Source: Siphonodentalium dalli (Eukaryota; Mollusca; Scaphopoda; Gadilida; Siphonodentaliidae). Taken from it: a stretch of 64,000 nucleotides of DNA. The notes under the pieces were generated by a model. The model did not search any database and was not told the DNA's origin. It saw nothing but the letters and a program-made list of their open reading frames with translations. Shown here in pieces: positions 53,500 to 64,000 of this stretch. Position 1 is the stretch's first letter, and each line of letters opens with the position of its first letter. The translations under genes and the position numbers were made by a program. The stretch lies in contig CP136064.1 in assembly GCA_032622095.1 (NCBI GenBank), positions 187,096,209 through 187,160,208 on the forward strand, in the 5' to 3' direction.

Positions 53500-54007
53500 T
53501 AATAATGCAAAACTTGTTTACGGATGGAACAAGGCCGGTAACTCTGGTATGCATTGATAGGCGAAACCTGTGATATGCATTCTGAACTCCTCGACCTGTG
53601 ACCTCTGCGGGCCAAGGGAAACGGTGACGGAATCTGACGAGGTTTGCCGAATGCTGTGATATGCAGTAATATGTGCATACATCCTTCCCCTATCATTCTG
53701 GTCTATCACCATACCAAACCACATCAAAATTTGACAACTGACACTTAACTTATATTGTAAAAACTTTGTACGGACTGAATTTCATAAAGTCGAACAGGGC
53801 CCATAAATCTGGTAGGCATTGATGGTCACAACCCGTGATATTATGCATATTCGTTCCCCATTTCTGGTCTGTCACCATGCCATAGGGCATCAAAATATAT
53901 ATGACAACGGACTCTTGAGTTATAATGCAAAATGTTTGTACGGACTGACGCACGGACGGCTCGAGACGTCAACTATATACCCGCCGACTAATATCGGGGG
54001 GTATAAT
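53500..54007 (-). mobile_element. palindrome-headed tandem-module element (minus strand)
   Basis: On the minus strand the head at 54006-53974 is TTATACCCCCCGATATTAGT CGGCGGG, followed by GTCCGTGCG and two ~200-bp modules (GTCCGTACAAA, CATTTTGCATTATAACTC, CCATGGCATGGTGACAGACC-like). The dispersed 33-bp motif (53619-53653) is present in only one of the two modules. The tail is not clearly defined. Confidence 0.6.
53619..53653 (+). repeat. dispersed ~33-bp motif, copy 3
   Basis: AACGGTGACGGAATCTGACG then AGGTTTGCCGAATG, identical to the copy at 5568-5601. Confidence 0.75.
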
Positions 54008-55759
54008 AACCATATATCTAGGTGTATACCTAACCAAAAACAATTCCCCTCCCCCACCCCACCCCGGTGGATAAGACTAAAGAGTTCTTTGGTCATGCAC
54101 AAATAATTGTGGAACCCCTGACCTGTTTACCACTATTTACACTGGCCAGTGTTCTCTGTCAGACACAACACACTCGATATATTAAGTCTATAATGGGGTC
54201 TAGGGCGATTTGTGACATATAGTGTACCTACACAATGCTTTATTATTGTTGTTAGATACTGAAAACACCAGGAAACACCTGGAAATACAGTTTATTTTTC
54301 GTTTTTCTGATCTGTGTTTACCAATTAAGCATGTTATTGCTTGAGTCTTAATTGTACACAGCAAGAGTTTGCACCAAAAAAATGATAGTGGAATGGGATT
54401 GAAAGGCAGTTAACACAGTTATTGAAGAACGGCTAAAAAAAAAACTCTTTTTTTTTTGCACAAATGGGATGGTGGGTCCCTCGGGGTCGGAAAAAACCTT
54501 TTTGGGCCCTATATGTGCAATTTTGTTTCCAGACTCCCCCCTGATTAATAGAGAATTTTTTTTTTAATCTTAAAAGGTGATAACCCAGTGAAGAAACGTT
54601 GGGCTGAAATTTTGTGTTCCTCCTGCCATTATTTTTCTCAGTATTTCCAATTAAATGGAGAGAACGGCCCCAACAGAAATACAATATACTCCTATATAAA
54701 AATATGGAATTATAATTATAATATAATAATAAATAATTATGTTGGGATGCCTTTGTATTTCAAGCCTATATATGGTAGTAAAATGTACGATTGTCTGTTT
54801 CCAAAGCATATTTCTCTTATATAATACAGGAATGGGTCAACAAGTATTAGATCATGTCAAGAATTTCTACTCTGGCTCTGCACGTAGAGATTATATTCCA
54901 CCCATTTAAAATATGGGAACGTTTTTGATGTTCTGATGGGAACTTTATAGCTTTCAACACACAAAGTAGGGAAGATATTTCTTTGTTAGTACTTGTTCCT
55001 TAATATTATATTTCACAGTAGGTGCCAGGTATCAACTCCAGATTGCATGACTTTTTGCCATGTTTGTGAGTCTATATCGCAATAAACATTGAATTGATTA
55101 CCTGGAAGAAATTCCACGATTATAAGGGATGCAAATCAGACTTGGCTCAACAAATTGACCTATTCTAATTCATGCATGTAATCTTGAGCTGGAACCTACA
55201 ATTACTGTGGAATACTGATACATAGTTATTAACTAAGGAACAGGTAATATTACCTAAGAAATATATTATTGCTGCAATGTTTTTGTCAATGTTATAAACT
55301 TCCGTTTCAGAAATGTTATGACACTAACATTTGCAATGATTATTGAATGATTTCTGACAAGTACCGCCATATATATAGCTGGAAATTGAATTACTTCCCT
55401 TTGCACTGGAGCGTCACATGGAACACATTGGATTACTCCACATGCACTGAAGTACATTTATGATCGATGTCACATGATAAACACCATGCATTAATTCCCC
55501 AAAATCATTTTCTTAATGGTACTCGCAGTACAAATGTACCTCCATGTAGTCCGATTTCATTTATCAATTCAAATTTCCAGTATAATTAGCCAAAGTATTA
55601 CAATGTAGGGCCATGATGAATTGATAGATTATTTGTCATGTTTTCTATATAGTCGCCATGATGAAAACATTTTGTTAATTTCGCTCTACATGTTCTTTTG
55701 ATTACATTGATTCGATTCGATGTGAAATCTTCCTCCGATTCGTGGTTTGATTCAATGAA

Positions 55760-56160
55760 AAAATAGGATTCAGATTTGTTCAAATGAGGTCACCAGGCCA
55801 AATAGGTGCGAAGCCTGGGCCATAACTCTTTCCCTCCATAGTAATTCTTAAAACATCTTCTCCAGTACCGCGAGACCACATGGGATCATATTTGGGAACT
55901 GAGTCCCTAGGTAACTGGGATTCAGATTTGTTAAAATAGGAGCAGAGCCAGGGACATAACTCTTTCCCATGTTAGTAAATATTAAAATGTCTTCTGCTCC
56001 AGAACTGCACGACAGTATAGGGTCATGTTTGGTAGGGATACACATTTGCTTAAATGGTGTTAGCATTTTGATTTTAAAAAATATATATGTATATAATGTC
56101 AATTTTTTTTTAGATACTTCTTGCGCAATTTTTATTTGTTTTTAAATTAAAATTTTGAAA
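55760..56160 (+). repeat. fragment of AGCTCACC-type modules
   Basis: CAGATTTGTTCAAATGAGGT, GGGCCATAACTCTTTCCCTC and CATAGTAATTCTTAAAAC match the 39427 and 42975 elements; the head and tail are missing. Confidence 0.7.
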
Positions 56161-56424
56161 AACAAACAACATCATAACATCCCCTGGGGTACATCAATGC
56201 ACTCCACAAAATTTGGTTGAAATCGATCGAGGGGTCTGAGTGAAAAATAGCGACATGAGAGATGGACAGAAATAATAATGAAGTTACTTTGAAAAGTCAT
56301 CTCTGCACTCTCCCCCATGTCTCATGTGGATTAGTAACTACACATCACATTTGTTTATCAAACAGTGTCAGATAAGATCAGAAACTGCTCTGGATAATGT
56401 CAATTCCTGTCATTCATTTCAATT

Positions 56425-56824
56425 TAACCCTTTACCCAACAAACCGGCCAAAACCGGCCAAATAAAGCTTCAACAGCCTAAAATATCTTGGGTCTGTCTC
56501 AATAAAACCATACAAATATGGATATCATTGGAACCGGCTCCTTGACCACATTGTGATAGTTACAGTTATACCCTGTGCCAATGCATTCTCTTATATATGC
56601 GAGTCGACCATAGGTCGCCTCGCATATATAAGAGAATGCATTGGCCTAAAAAAAATCTTTTTTTAACACTTTTTACCATTTTTTCTTACATTCTTTAACA
56701 ATTTTATAATTTTTAATGTGTTAAGCCAATGCATTCTCTTATATATGCGAGGCGACCTATGGTCGACTCGCATATATAAGAGAATGCATTGGCACAGGGC
56801 CCTTCTGTTGGGTAAAGGGTTAAA
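56425..56824. mobile_element. piggyBac-like TTAA element containing two large palindromes
   Basis: Outer ends TTAACCCTTTACCCAACA and TGTTGGGTAAAGGGTTAA (18 bp, perfect). Inside, two ~70-bp palindromes (56580-56645 and 56728-56794), each with arms CCAATGCATTCTCTTATATA TGCGAG and a GTCGACCATAGGTCGC-type centre; the centres are inverted relative to each other. Between them is a T-rich spacer. Related to 44196-44387. Confidence 0.85.
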
Positions 56825-57399
56825 TGAGATTAATTCACATGTGTTGTTTGTTCTATGCAGATGTACATGTGGCAGGTGTTAAAATATTATGCATATGTAG
56901 GCTTTTAACTCTTTTTTTTTTTTTTCATCTATGCTAATTTTTTGTCTTATCTATTATGCTGCTAATTTCAAGAAACAATTGTCAGTGGTGCCATGCTGAT
57001 AGCCCTTCCCTAAATGTTGTAACTAATTTTGAGGAAAATGAATTCACTTCAACTCCTAAAATTTACCCTTTGAAATTACTAGATCAATGGATCTCATAGA
57101 TTGGGATTTACATTTGGTTCAAATAGGGGCCCACCCACCTTATTTATGATGTTGAATTAAAGTTTGGTACTGGTATATAGATTCCTATAGACTATAGTGC
57201 ATGTAATAATTGTGATATATGATCAGTTTGGTTCTGATAATCTTATATATATATAAAGTATATGTATATATAGACTGAGTTGAGTGTAGAAGGGGAAGTG
57301 GGGGGTTCTGGTTTTGACCCCAAACTTCAGTATATAGTGAAAAATCTTTTATATTTAGACTAACTAATGGCCACATTTAGAAAATTTCTAACTTTGTGG

Positions 57400-57545
57400 G
57401 GGATGCTCAGTTGGAAATTTTCAACAGTTGGAGAGAATGAACTACCTGTTGTAAAATAGTTTGGTCCAGTTGGGAGGGGACAGGCTATGATCTATGGGGG
57501 AGGGGAGGGGGAGGGGTATGCAGTTGGAAATTTCAAGGTGGACAC
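57400..57545. repeat. GTTGGAAATTT motif repeats, purine-rich
   Basis: CAGTTGGAAATTTTCAACAG and CAGTTGGAAATTTCAAG flank a GGGGAGGGG tract; related to 17880-18300. Confidence 0.45.
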
Positions 57546-59017
57546 CCCATTCCCTCCCCTCCACTGTTTAGAACTACTTGTTTTAAAGCGATTTGACAAG
57601 TACTTACTATCATAGTCCCCTAGTATGTGGCTTTAGCTTTAGTGGATACCCCCACCCCCTGCCCTTGACTCAGACCTAGTTGTTTCCCCTCCTGCATGGG
57701 CACTCCTGCCCACAACCTATTGAAGGGTTATTCTAACTGCAGTGATATAGATGTATGCAGGGATCATCAGGTCTGTAACTGATTCATATTACTAACCTAA
57801 CACTATTGTACTTGAAGTGTTTATACAGGTGTATATGTAACTGCATTGAGTTCTAATAGGGGCATATTAAGCTGTCTGCATGCTTTTTGTGTCATTTTAT
57901 CTTCTAGGTCATTGTTAGCATGTCATGGTAGCTTTATTATAGCCACATTTAATATGATTTATGAAATTAAACTTTATTATAACGAACCAAAGCCGGACGC
58001 TTTGGGTCGTATATAGGCTATATCTGATTTTGTGACGTCACCAATTATTAACTAATATGACGCTCCAATTTTTGAATTTGGGGAGCACGAATGTCGCGCA
58101 GTAGATCGGTGGGCCTAAAGCATTATTGTCGTAATCGGCTGTCAAGAGGCCAACACAAATCAGTCGATGTGCAACATTCTCCTATTTATATAAACGTCAT
58201 AAAATCATTTATTTGTTTTTATTTATAAGGGAAAGTAGGTCCATAATGCATTTCTAACGGGTCTACTCCGGCACTCTACTAGATCAAATCATAAATAAAC
58301 TAAAATCACCACAACTCAACACGATCTACATGTATCTCAAAGCTTTATTTTTCAACTGATGCACAGCAGTTGATCAATACTGCATGGTTCTGTAGAGACT
58401 ATACTGTGCGAAAGGAAAAAAGATCATATTTAATGTGGATTTGATTGTTATCATAAGTCTGCATACTTACATGCATCTGATAATCCATATATATATATAT
58501 ATATATCCTATTTTCTTGAATAGAATGAAAACACATACTTATGAACAAAGCAGAAGATACATTCAGTTCCACGCGAATTCGGTCAATGGTGAAAGTTACA
58601 CGATGACGTTGTTTGTCGACTATCGTTGAAATTGACATGATGACATGTTATGATTGAAATGAACATCCTCCCCCAGCACGCTAAGTAATATAGGCCTAAC
58701 GGTTAGTTTCATTTCCATGCACTCTCGACAACATATATAACTATAACTATAATTACCCCACCAAACATAAGCCTTATGCGTGTGAATATTATTTGGTGGG
58801 AATCTATAAAGTGATTTTGACAAGAACTGTTTTAAACGCTACATGCAGAAACCCCTATGCGATTGTTTTAGCTTTGGTTCGTTAATTACGCTTGCGTATG
58901 ATCATATTAGTGGTACAGGATGTCACATGTTTGTAAAGCTTAAAATTTGCCCTTAGATAAAACATAAATACACATGTATACTGGTCTTTTTTTAATTGTG
59001 TGATATTCATAGTTATT

Positions 59018-59900
59018 ATGCCCCCGACTTGGAAGTCGGCGGGTATATAGTCGACGTCTCCGTCCGTACGTCCGTACAAACATTTTGCATTATTGTTCAG
59101 CAACTGCTGGGCAGATTTAGCTGATATTTGGTGTGGTGATAGAGCAGCATGGGGGAACAGCTACATGCATAGCGCGGGTTTCGTCCACCCATTTTCACCA
59201 GACTTATGGCCTTTTTTTTACTTAGAAAATTCAATTTTTTTCTCTTGTTTTTTGGGTTTCCAGATGATAGCGTGAGCTTTGGTGGTACGATTGCAAATCC
59301 CATATTTTTGTGGATCAGTTATATGAAAATACATGTCAAGTGCGAATTTGGGTATGATCTGATGATTTTTGCCAGAGTTATGGCCCTTTTTTCAACTTAG
59401 AAATCCGTCCGTACGTCCGTCCATACAAACATTTTGCATTATTGTTCAGCAACCACTTGGCAGATTTAGCTGTTATTTGGTATGGTGATAGAGCAGCATG
59501 GGGGAACAGCTACATGCATAGCGCGGGTTTCGTCCACCCATTTTCACCTGAGTTATGGCCCTTTTTTTACTTAGAAAATTCAATTTTGTCCGTCCGTACA
59601 AACATTTTACATTATTGTTCAGCAACCGCTGGGCAGATTTAGCTGATATTTGGTATGGTGATAGAGCAGCATGGGGGAACAGCCACATGCATTGCACGGG
59701 TTTCGTCCACCCATTTTCACCAGAGTTATGGCCCTTTTTTTACTTAGAAAATTCTATTTTGTCCGTCCGTACAAACATTTTGCATTATTGTTCAGCAACC
59801 GCTGGGCAGATTTAGCTGATATTTGGTACGGTGATACCGTCCATACTTAATCCGAATTGCTACGGTTGGGAGCAAATGCCACGCGACAGCGTACCTCTTG
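59018..59900 (+). mobile_element. palindrome-headed tandem-module element (ATGCCCCCGAC type)
   Basis: Head ATGCCCCCGACTT gg AAGTCGGCGGGTAT, CGTCCGTACGTCCGTAC, then four ~175-bp units (CAAACATTTTGCATTATTGT TCAGCAACCGCTGGGCAG, TTAGCTGATATTTGGTATGG, GGTTTCGTCCACCCATTTTC ACC, AGTTATGGCCCTTTTTTTAC). One module of the GGTTTCCGGATGATA type is mixed in (59255-59400). Tail ends GCGTACCTCTTG. Confidence 0.75.
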
Positions 59901-59984
59901 TTAATAATTGTGCATAACAAATAATAATTTATTAGTACAATTTGGTGTTTTTGGAGAGGTTATCATTGAGGTGCATGCCTATAG

Positions 59985-60445
59985 TTAAAAGGTACTCAAT
60001 CCGATCAGATTGTCCCCATGTCATCAAGTTACAACAACATTTCTTCAAAATGCGCTTTATTTATCAGAATCGATTAATTACAACAAAATAATGCTGACCA
60101 CTGTCAACTTTGGTATAAAATTTCCCAAGACGTGTTTTTATCACATGTTTTTCAACAAAATATTATATGGCCATATCATCTCTTGAGTATCACAAAAAAA
60201 ATTTACCACCTAATTTTAGAGTTATCCATCTTCATCCGCAACTTTGTCTGAGACCGTCGGTTTGATGACTTTTATCCAGGCCACAAATAAGTACCGGTGC
60301 ACATCTCGAGAAATAATTTCAAAAATTGATATCTGATACTCTGAACTTTGGTGGGTTGGTTCCTCGACTCGATTCATGTATATTTTACCCCCGAAGCCAA
60401 AGAAATAGTAATTTGGGAGTGTTAATTTGGATTATGCATCTTTAA
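59985..60445. mobile_element. full-length TTAA MITE (AGGTACTCAATCCG family)
   Basis: TTAA/AAGGTACTCAATCCGATC left, GGATTATGCATCT/TTAA right; same orientation and right-end variant as 48257-48685. Internal GTTCCTCGACTCGATTCATG and AAGCCAAAGAAATAGTAATT. Confidence 0.85.
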
Positions 60446-60626
60446 TGGTTTAAGGTAGCTGCGCACAATTTCTCGGGTTGTAGTTGGGCGGAAAAATAGG
60501 AACATAGGTATCTGTAGGACAATAATCTGACGATAATCTTATCAGATTCAAGTCTCTGTAAATTTAATTTCTGTATTGATGGGACTCCCTCCATTCCATT
60601 AGTCATGGTTCAAACTGGGCGTAATT

Positions 60627-62111
60627 ATACCCCCTTTAAAAAAAAAAAGAAGGGGGGTATACTGTTTTGCACCTGTCCGTGCGTCCGTCCGTCTGTCCAT
60701 CCGTGCGTCCGTCCGATGTCTGTTCATGTCATAACTTGAACAATAGTGCTCGGATCTCAATGAAATTAGGTATGGATGTTCACTACTATGAGGACATTAA
60801 ATAGAGGGTTCCATCGTTTTGTTCGGATTTTCCATTCTAGAGTTATTCATCTTTGTTTATCTGGAAATGTTGAATTTTTGGTCCATCTGGTGTCTGTTCA
60901 TGTCGTAACTTTAACAGTTGTGCTGGGATCTCAATGAAATTTGGTATGGATGTTCACAACTATGAGGACATTAAATTGAGGGTTCCATTGTTCTGTTTGG
61001 CTTTTCCATTCTAGAGTTATTCAAGTTTGTTTATCTGGACATGTTGGCTGTTTGGGATGTCTGTTCAGGTCATAACTTGAACAGTAATGCTCGGATCTCA
61101 ATGAAATTTTGTATGGATGTTCACCACTATGAGGATATTTAATGGCACATTCAACTGTTTTGTTTTGTTTTTTTGTGCTATAGTTATTCATCTTCGTTTA
61201 TATGAAAATGCTGATTTTTGGGTCCATCTGTCTGAGTATAGCAGTCATAAGTTATAGATAGTCATAAGTTATAGATAACATCCGACGAATTGACATTCTG
61301 ATAAACAACTGTACCAGACTTATCGCCAACGTGTCCAAATATGACCATATATCTCAAGCTAGATTTGATCTGCATATTATGTCATTCGAATTTCGTGTAA
61401 AATATAAGTGTGCAATAACTGTGTACAAGGCCATAAAGGGACATCTACCATCTTACATCTGTGACATGTTCCAACTTAAGATCGGTGGGCGTGTCACTAG
61501 ATCAAGCACATGTGGTCTTGACCTGAAAAACACCACGCGGAAGCCAGAAGGAAAGTACGGAGAGGATTGTGCACAACAGAAAGCAGTAAATGTGTGGAAT
61601 GAACTACCCCTTACTCTCAGAAAAGCGAAAACTCTCGAAAAATTTAAGAACGCTCTCAAGACTCACCTGTTCATAATTTGCTTCGGTGTTAAACCTACTA
61701 CTGCATTTTAACTGACATTTTAACTGTGACTTTTAATCTTTGACTTACTTGTGACTGTTTTTTTCCGTTACTTTTTTATTCATCTACTTTTGTTGATAGT
61801 TTTTTTTATCTATTTCTTTGGTTAACCTTGTTGTCTGTTTTTCTATTTTAATTAATTTTAGCCATAACCTTTTTTCATAATTTGAACTATTTTTTAATTA
61901 TGTTTTTTTAAAATTATAAGTCGCATGCTTATGGTCGTTGGTTTTTTACTTTTGTTTTGTTTTTTAGTAATTTCTTAGTCACATGCAGATGGTCGTTATG
62001 AATTTTTTAATGCTCATTTACTACTTTTTAACTCTTACCTTGTATATTTTTATTTTTATTGATTGATGTAAGCGCATTGAAACTAATTTACTGTAGAATG
62101 CGTGTTAAATG

Positions 62112-62143
<32 letters not shown>

Positions 62144-62202
62144 TGCCCACACTAGGCGGTATGCCACTAGCGGGTATGTACCGGATGACAGTCCATCTCT
62201 TG
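60627..62202 (+). mobile_element. palindrome-headed tandem-module element (ATACCCCC type) enclosing a LINE fragment
   Basis: Head ATACCCCCTTT and AAGGGGGGTAT around an A-run (60627-60660), GTCCGTGCGTCCGTCC, then about three ~150-bp modules (GTCATAACTTGAACA, TGCTCGGATCTCAATGAAAT, GGTATGGATGTTCAC.ACTAT, GAGGACATTAAAT). A LINE 3' end follows at 61279-62145. The element's tail resumes at 62150: GCGGGTATGTACC and GTCCATCTCTTG before TTT. Confidence 0.65.
61279..62145 (+). pseudogene. L2/CR1-like LINE 3' end: reverse-transcriptase C-terminus plus tail
   Basis: An open frame of ~144 codons ends at TAA 61711. It reads NNCTRLIANVSKYDHIS, then FEFRVKYKCAITVYKAIKGH, LPSYICDM, KYGEDCAQQKAVNVWNELPL and KTLEKFKNALKTHLF. 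These match the C-terminal block of L2/CR1-clade reverse transcriptases (R..R.fDHITP..L.WLPV..R..FK...L.YK.L.G..P.YL and W N . L P). The palm-domain catalytic motif is absent, so it is a 5'-truncated copy. The 3' part ends in an (ATA)n microsatellite at 62117-62145, as usual for these LINEs. Confidence 0.85.
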
Positions 62203-63584
62203 TTTCATTTGTTAGTAATGTAGCAGCTCATTGCAAGGCGGAATTGAATCTATGAAAAGCTGATAACAATTACAAACAATACTTAATTTTTGGTTAGTTA
62301 TTTTTAAATTGCAAGATTGTCCCATACATAGCGAAACCCAACAAATTTTATAATTCAGAATATTTATTCATAATTCATTATTCTCATCGCAATCTAGGTG
62401 ACATTATCTTCAAGTTTTTATCAGTCAACGATATTTATTACTGATTATTCGTAATGTTTTTATAACTAATACTGCTTACTACGATTCTCACAAACAGGCA
62501 TGCTCTCCATATTTGGAAACAATTTATTTCATCATCTTGGGAAAGCCGCGTCATCCTAGAAATGAAATCCTTGTGAGTTATAGAGACATAAATCTGACAA
62601 GATTATCGTCGGCTTTTTAAAGAGACTGCAGTGTATAGCCTGTGTTAATTGTGGCATTACCGGTTTGATGGTTTTATTATTTTACAAAGTTGTGAAAAGT
62701 TTGCAAAAAATAAGAAATTTGGATGCGTAAAATTATTTTTTGTATTCAGTGCAGCCAAACTCTGTGTGTCCAATTGGCTACAGGAAAATAGCCTGTTATT
62801 TCCCCTGACACGGGGGTTCATGATAAAATTGCACAATACAAGGTCCGGGTGGGTGGGTCTGTCTGAGCACCGATTGCAGATTTTTCCAATGTCATGAATT
62901 TTTTTTTTTCCAAATTCATGTTTAAAGATAAATTATGAGTACTAAAATTATTTTATATGTTCAGGCTTATAAACGGGACCAAATTAGATCATTAATTAAG
63001 AGAAGGTGGCTCCTAGTTTCAATATTTACCCAATATTTGTTCTTTTATAACACGATATCATGGTATAAATATTGAAAGATATACAGATTTCCTGTATCAT
63101 TGTATGATGTTCATCCTTGGGTAGATGGGACCATGGATTTCTTATTTGATAAGTTTATTTAATGAGTGTTTTTATGAGATTTCTTGTGCTTTTCATTGAG
63201 CTTACATTATTGGAATTTCATCCGGATGGTTATTTAAAATATTTCACACCCTTTGTCTGCCTTATATCCTGATATTTTCAAGCAAATTCTCTATATAATG
63301 ACACATGTAAACCTTGGCCACTCAGATATTTCCTGGTATTGAGCATATTATCTTTCTTTACGAAATAGATTCTCCCATTCATTGTAAAAGTATACATTGG
63401 AATGGTCTATTTGGTCTATCTGTATCTCTGTTGATATTTCAGTGCAGGAACCAATTCTGGTTATAGATGCACTGGTCCATGTGCTACCCCGGCCGAGTAA
63501 CTTTATAACTCGGTGGTGACTCCAACAGCATTCTTTAACATGCACACACCGAGGGGTGTACATGGTCGGCCATTAATGTCCGTA

Positions 63585-63835
63585 CCTGATCAGACAGCAT
63601 ACTGCAGCCCCCCCCTGACAACATACCTGGACAAATGTTGCAATGTTGGGGGGGGGGGAGTCCCCATTTTGCATTTGGATCTTTATTCAGTGATACTTTA
63701 ATGAGACTTTTCAGCCTGACAAACTTGGTATCTGACCGAATTCTGTTTTTTTTGTCAGAATACCCTGACCAGGTTGCAATCCCCTGTCTGCTAGCATGGG
63801 AGACCAGCACACTATACCTCTCGGTCTATTTATTC
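63585..63835 (-). repeat. uninterrupted copy of the tRNA-like SINE candidate
   Basis: Shares the blocks listed for 49190-50312. On the minus strand it starts GACCGAGAGG (A-box-like, less perfect). GGTTGCAATCC at about 63771-63781 resembles a B box but on the opposite strand, so pol III origin is uncertain. Confidence 0.45.
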
Positions 63836-63979
63836 ACTTGGAGGTGTGTCCAGGACAAATGAGCAGACGGCTGGGAGACAGACGAAAAGTGTAGAAGGAT
63901 TCCTATTCATTGTTGGGAAATGTTATATAATAAGTTCAATTAACAGCCTATATTATCTGAATATTTACTAATGGAGGTA

Positions 63980-64000
63980 CAGTAATGCCCTAAATAATCA
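63980..64000. mobile_element. left end of another CAGTAATGCCC MITE, cut by the window
   Basis: The last bases, TACAGTAATGCCCTAAATAA TCA, match the left end of 32819-33048 including the TA. Confidence 0.7.

Noticed and set aside
54835-54925. Possible last COQ5 exon after an AG at 54830
   Set aside because: Translation does not match the family C-terminus, and the stretch resembles an arm of the 2284-2622 MITE.
59093-59815. Repeated frames with 'WADLADIWYGDRAAWGNS'
   Set aside because: Same reason: ~175-bp tandem modules read as protein; each run is ended by the next unit.
63480-63835. Possible tRNA gene
   Set aside because: Only an A-box-like motif on one strand and a B-box-like motif on the other; no cloverleaf can be drawn.

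Overview
The window is animal nuclear DNA: AT-rich, intron-dominated and very rich in repeats. I infer a lophotrochozoan, most likely a marine mollusc. The basis is the abundant repeats that open with a short palindrome (including the 'AGCTCACCTGAG' type), run into CGTCC tracts and continue as tandem modules; such repeats are familiar from mollusc genomes. Protein similarity alone does not fix the species.

One conserved host gene frames the window. COQ5 (mitochondrial 2-methoxy-6-polyprenyl-1,4-benzoquinol methylase, coenzyme Q synthesis) lies on the + strand in six exons I could place by splice sites and phase: 3119-3275, 29577-29726, 31442-31657, 33516-33622, 36272-36360 and 44578-44689. 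They join in frame to 277 residues. The last ~35 residues are not found before position 64000, so the gene probably continues past the window and 44690-64000 is read as intron 6. Intron 1 (26 kb) holds a P2X7-type C-terminal cytoplasmic domain (27366-27769) that looks frame-broken, and an unidentified candidate terminal exon (14653-14781).

Nearly everything else is mobile or repetitive. Region by region: 1-2211, a long-TIR transposon; 2284-2622, a foldback MITE just upstream of COQ5; 3431-7660, a composite TIR element with a decayed PHD finger and a large internal insertion; 12000-12415, LINE reverse-transcriptase remnant (-); 12610-13616, TTAA-flanked MITEs; 18555-24690, a ~115-bp satellite split by three rolling-circle-like (Helentron/HINE-like) insertions, one of which contains a hAT-like element and a TTAA MITE; 34355-38671, two hAT-like elements and a TTAA element around exon 5; 39427-44387, more palindrome-headed elements, palindrome clusters and piggyBac-like MITEs; 45485-48080, two related palindrome-headed tandem-module elements; 48716-52394, a 3.7-kb hAT-like element carrying a second hAT-like MITE, a SINE-like repeat and a Helentron-like element; 53500-62202, further elements including an L2/CR1-like LINE 3' end.

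The strongest unusual signal is a set of at least ten elements sharing one body plan and partly the same internal module but with different terminal palindromes. Three of them entered the same T-run of the satellite, so their ends can be read directly. A second is a decayed tandem copy of the 3' part of COQ5 exon 6. No CRISPR array, rRNA or intact tRNA gene was recognised.
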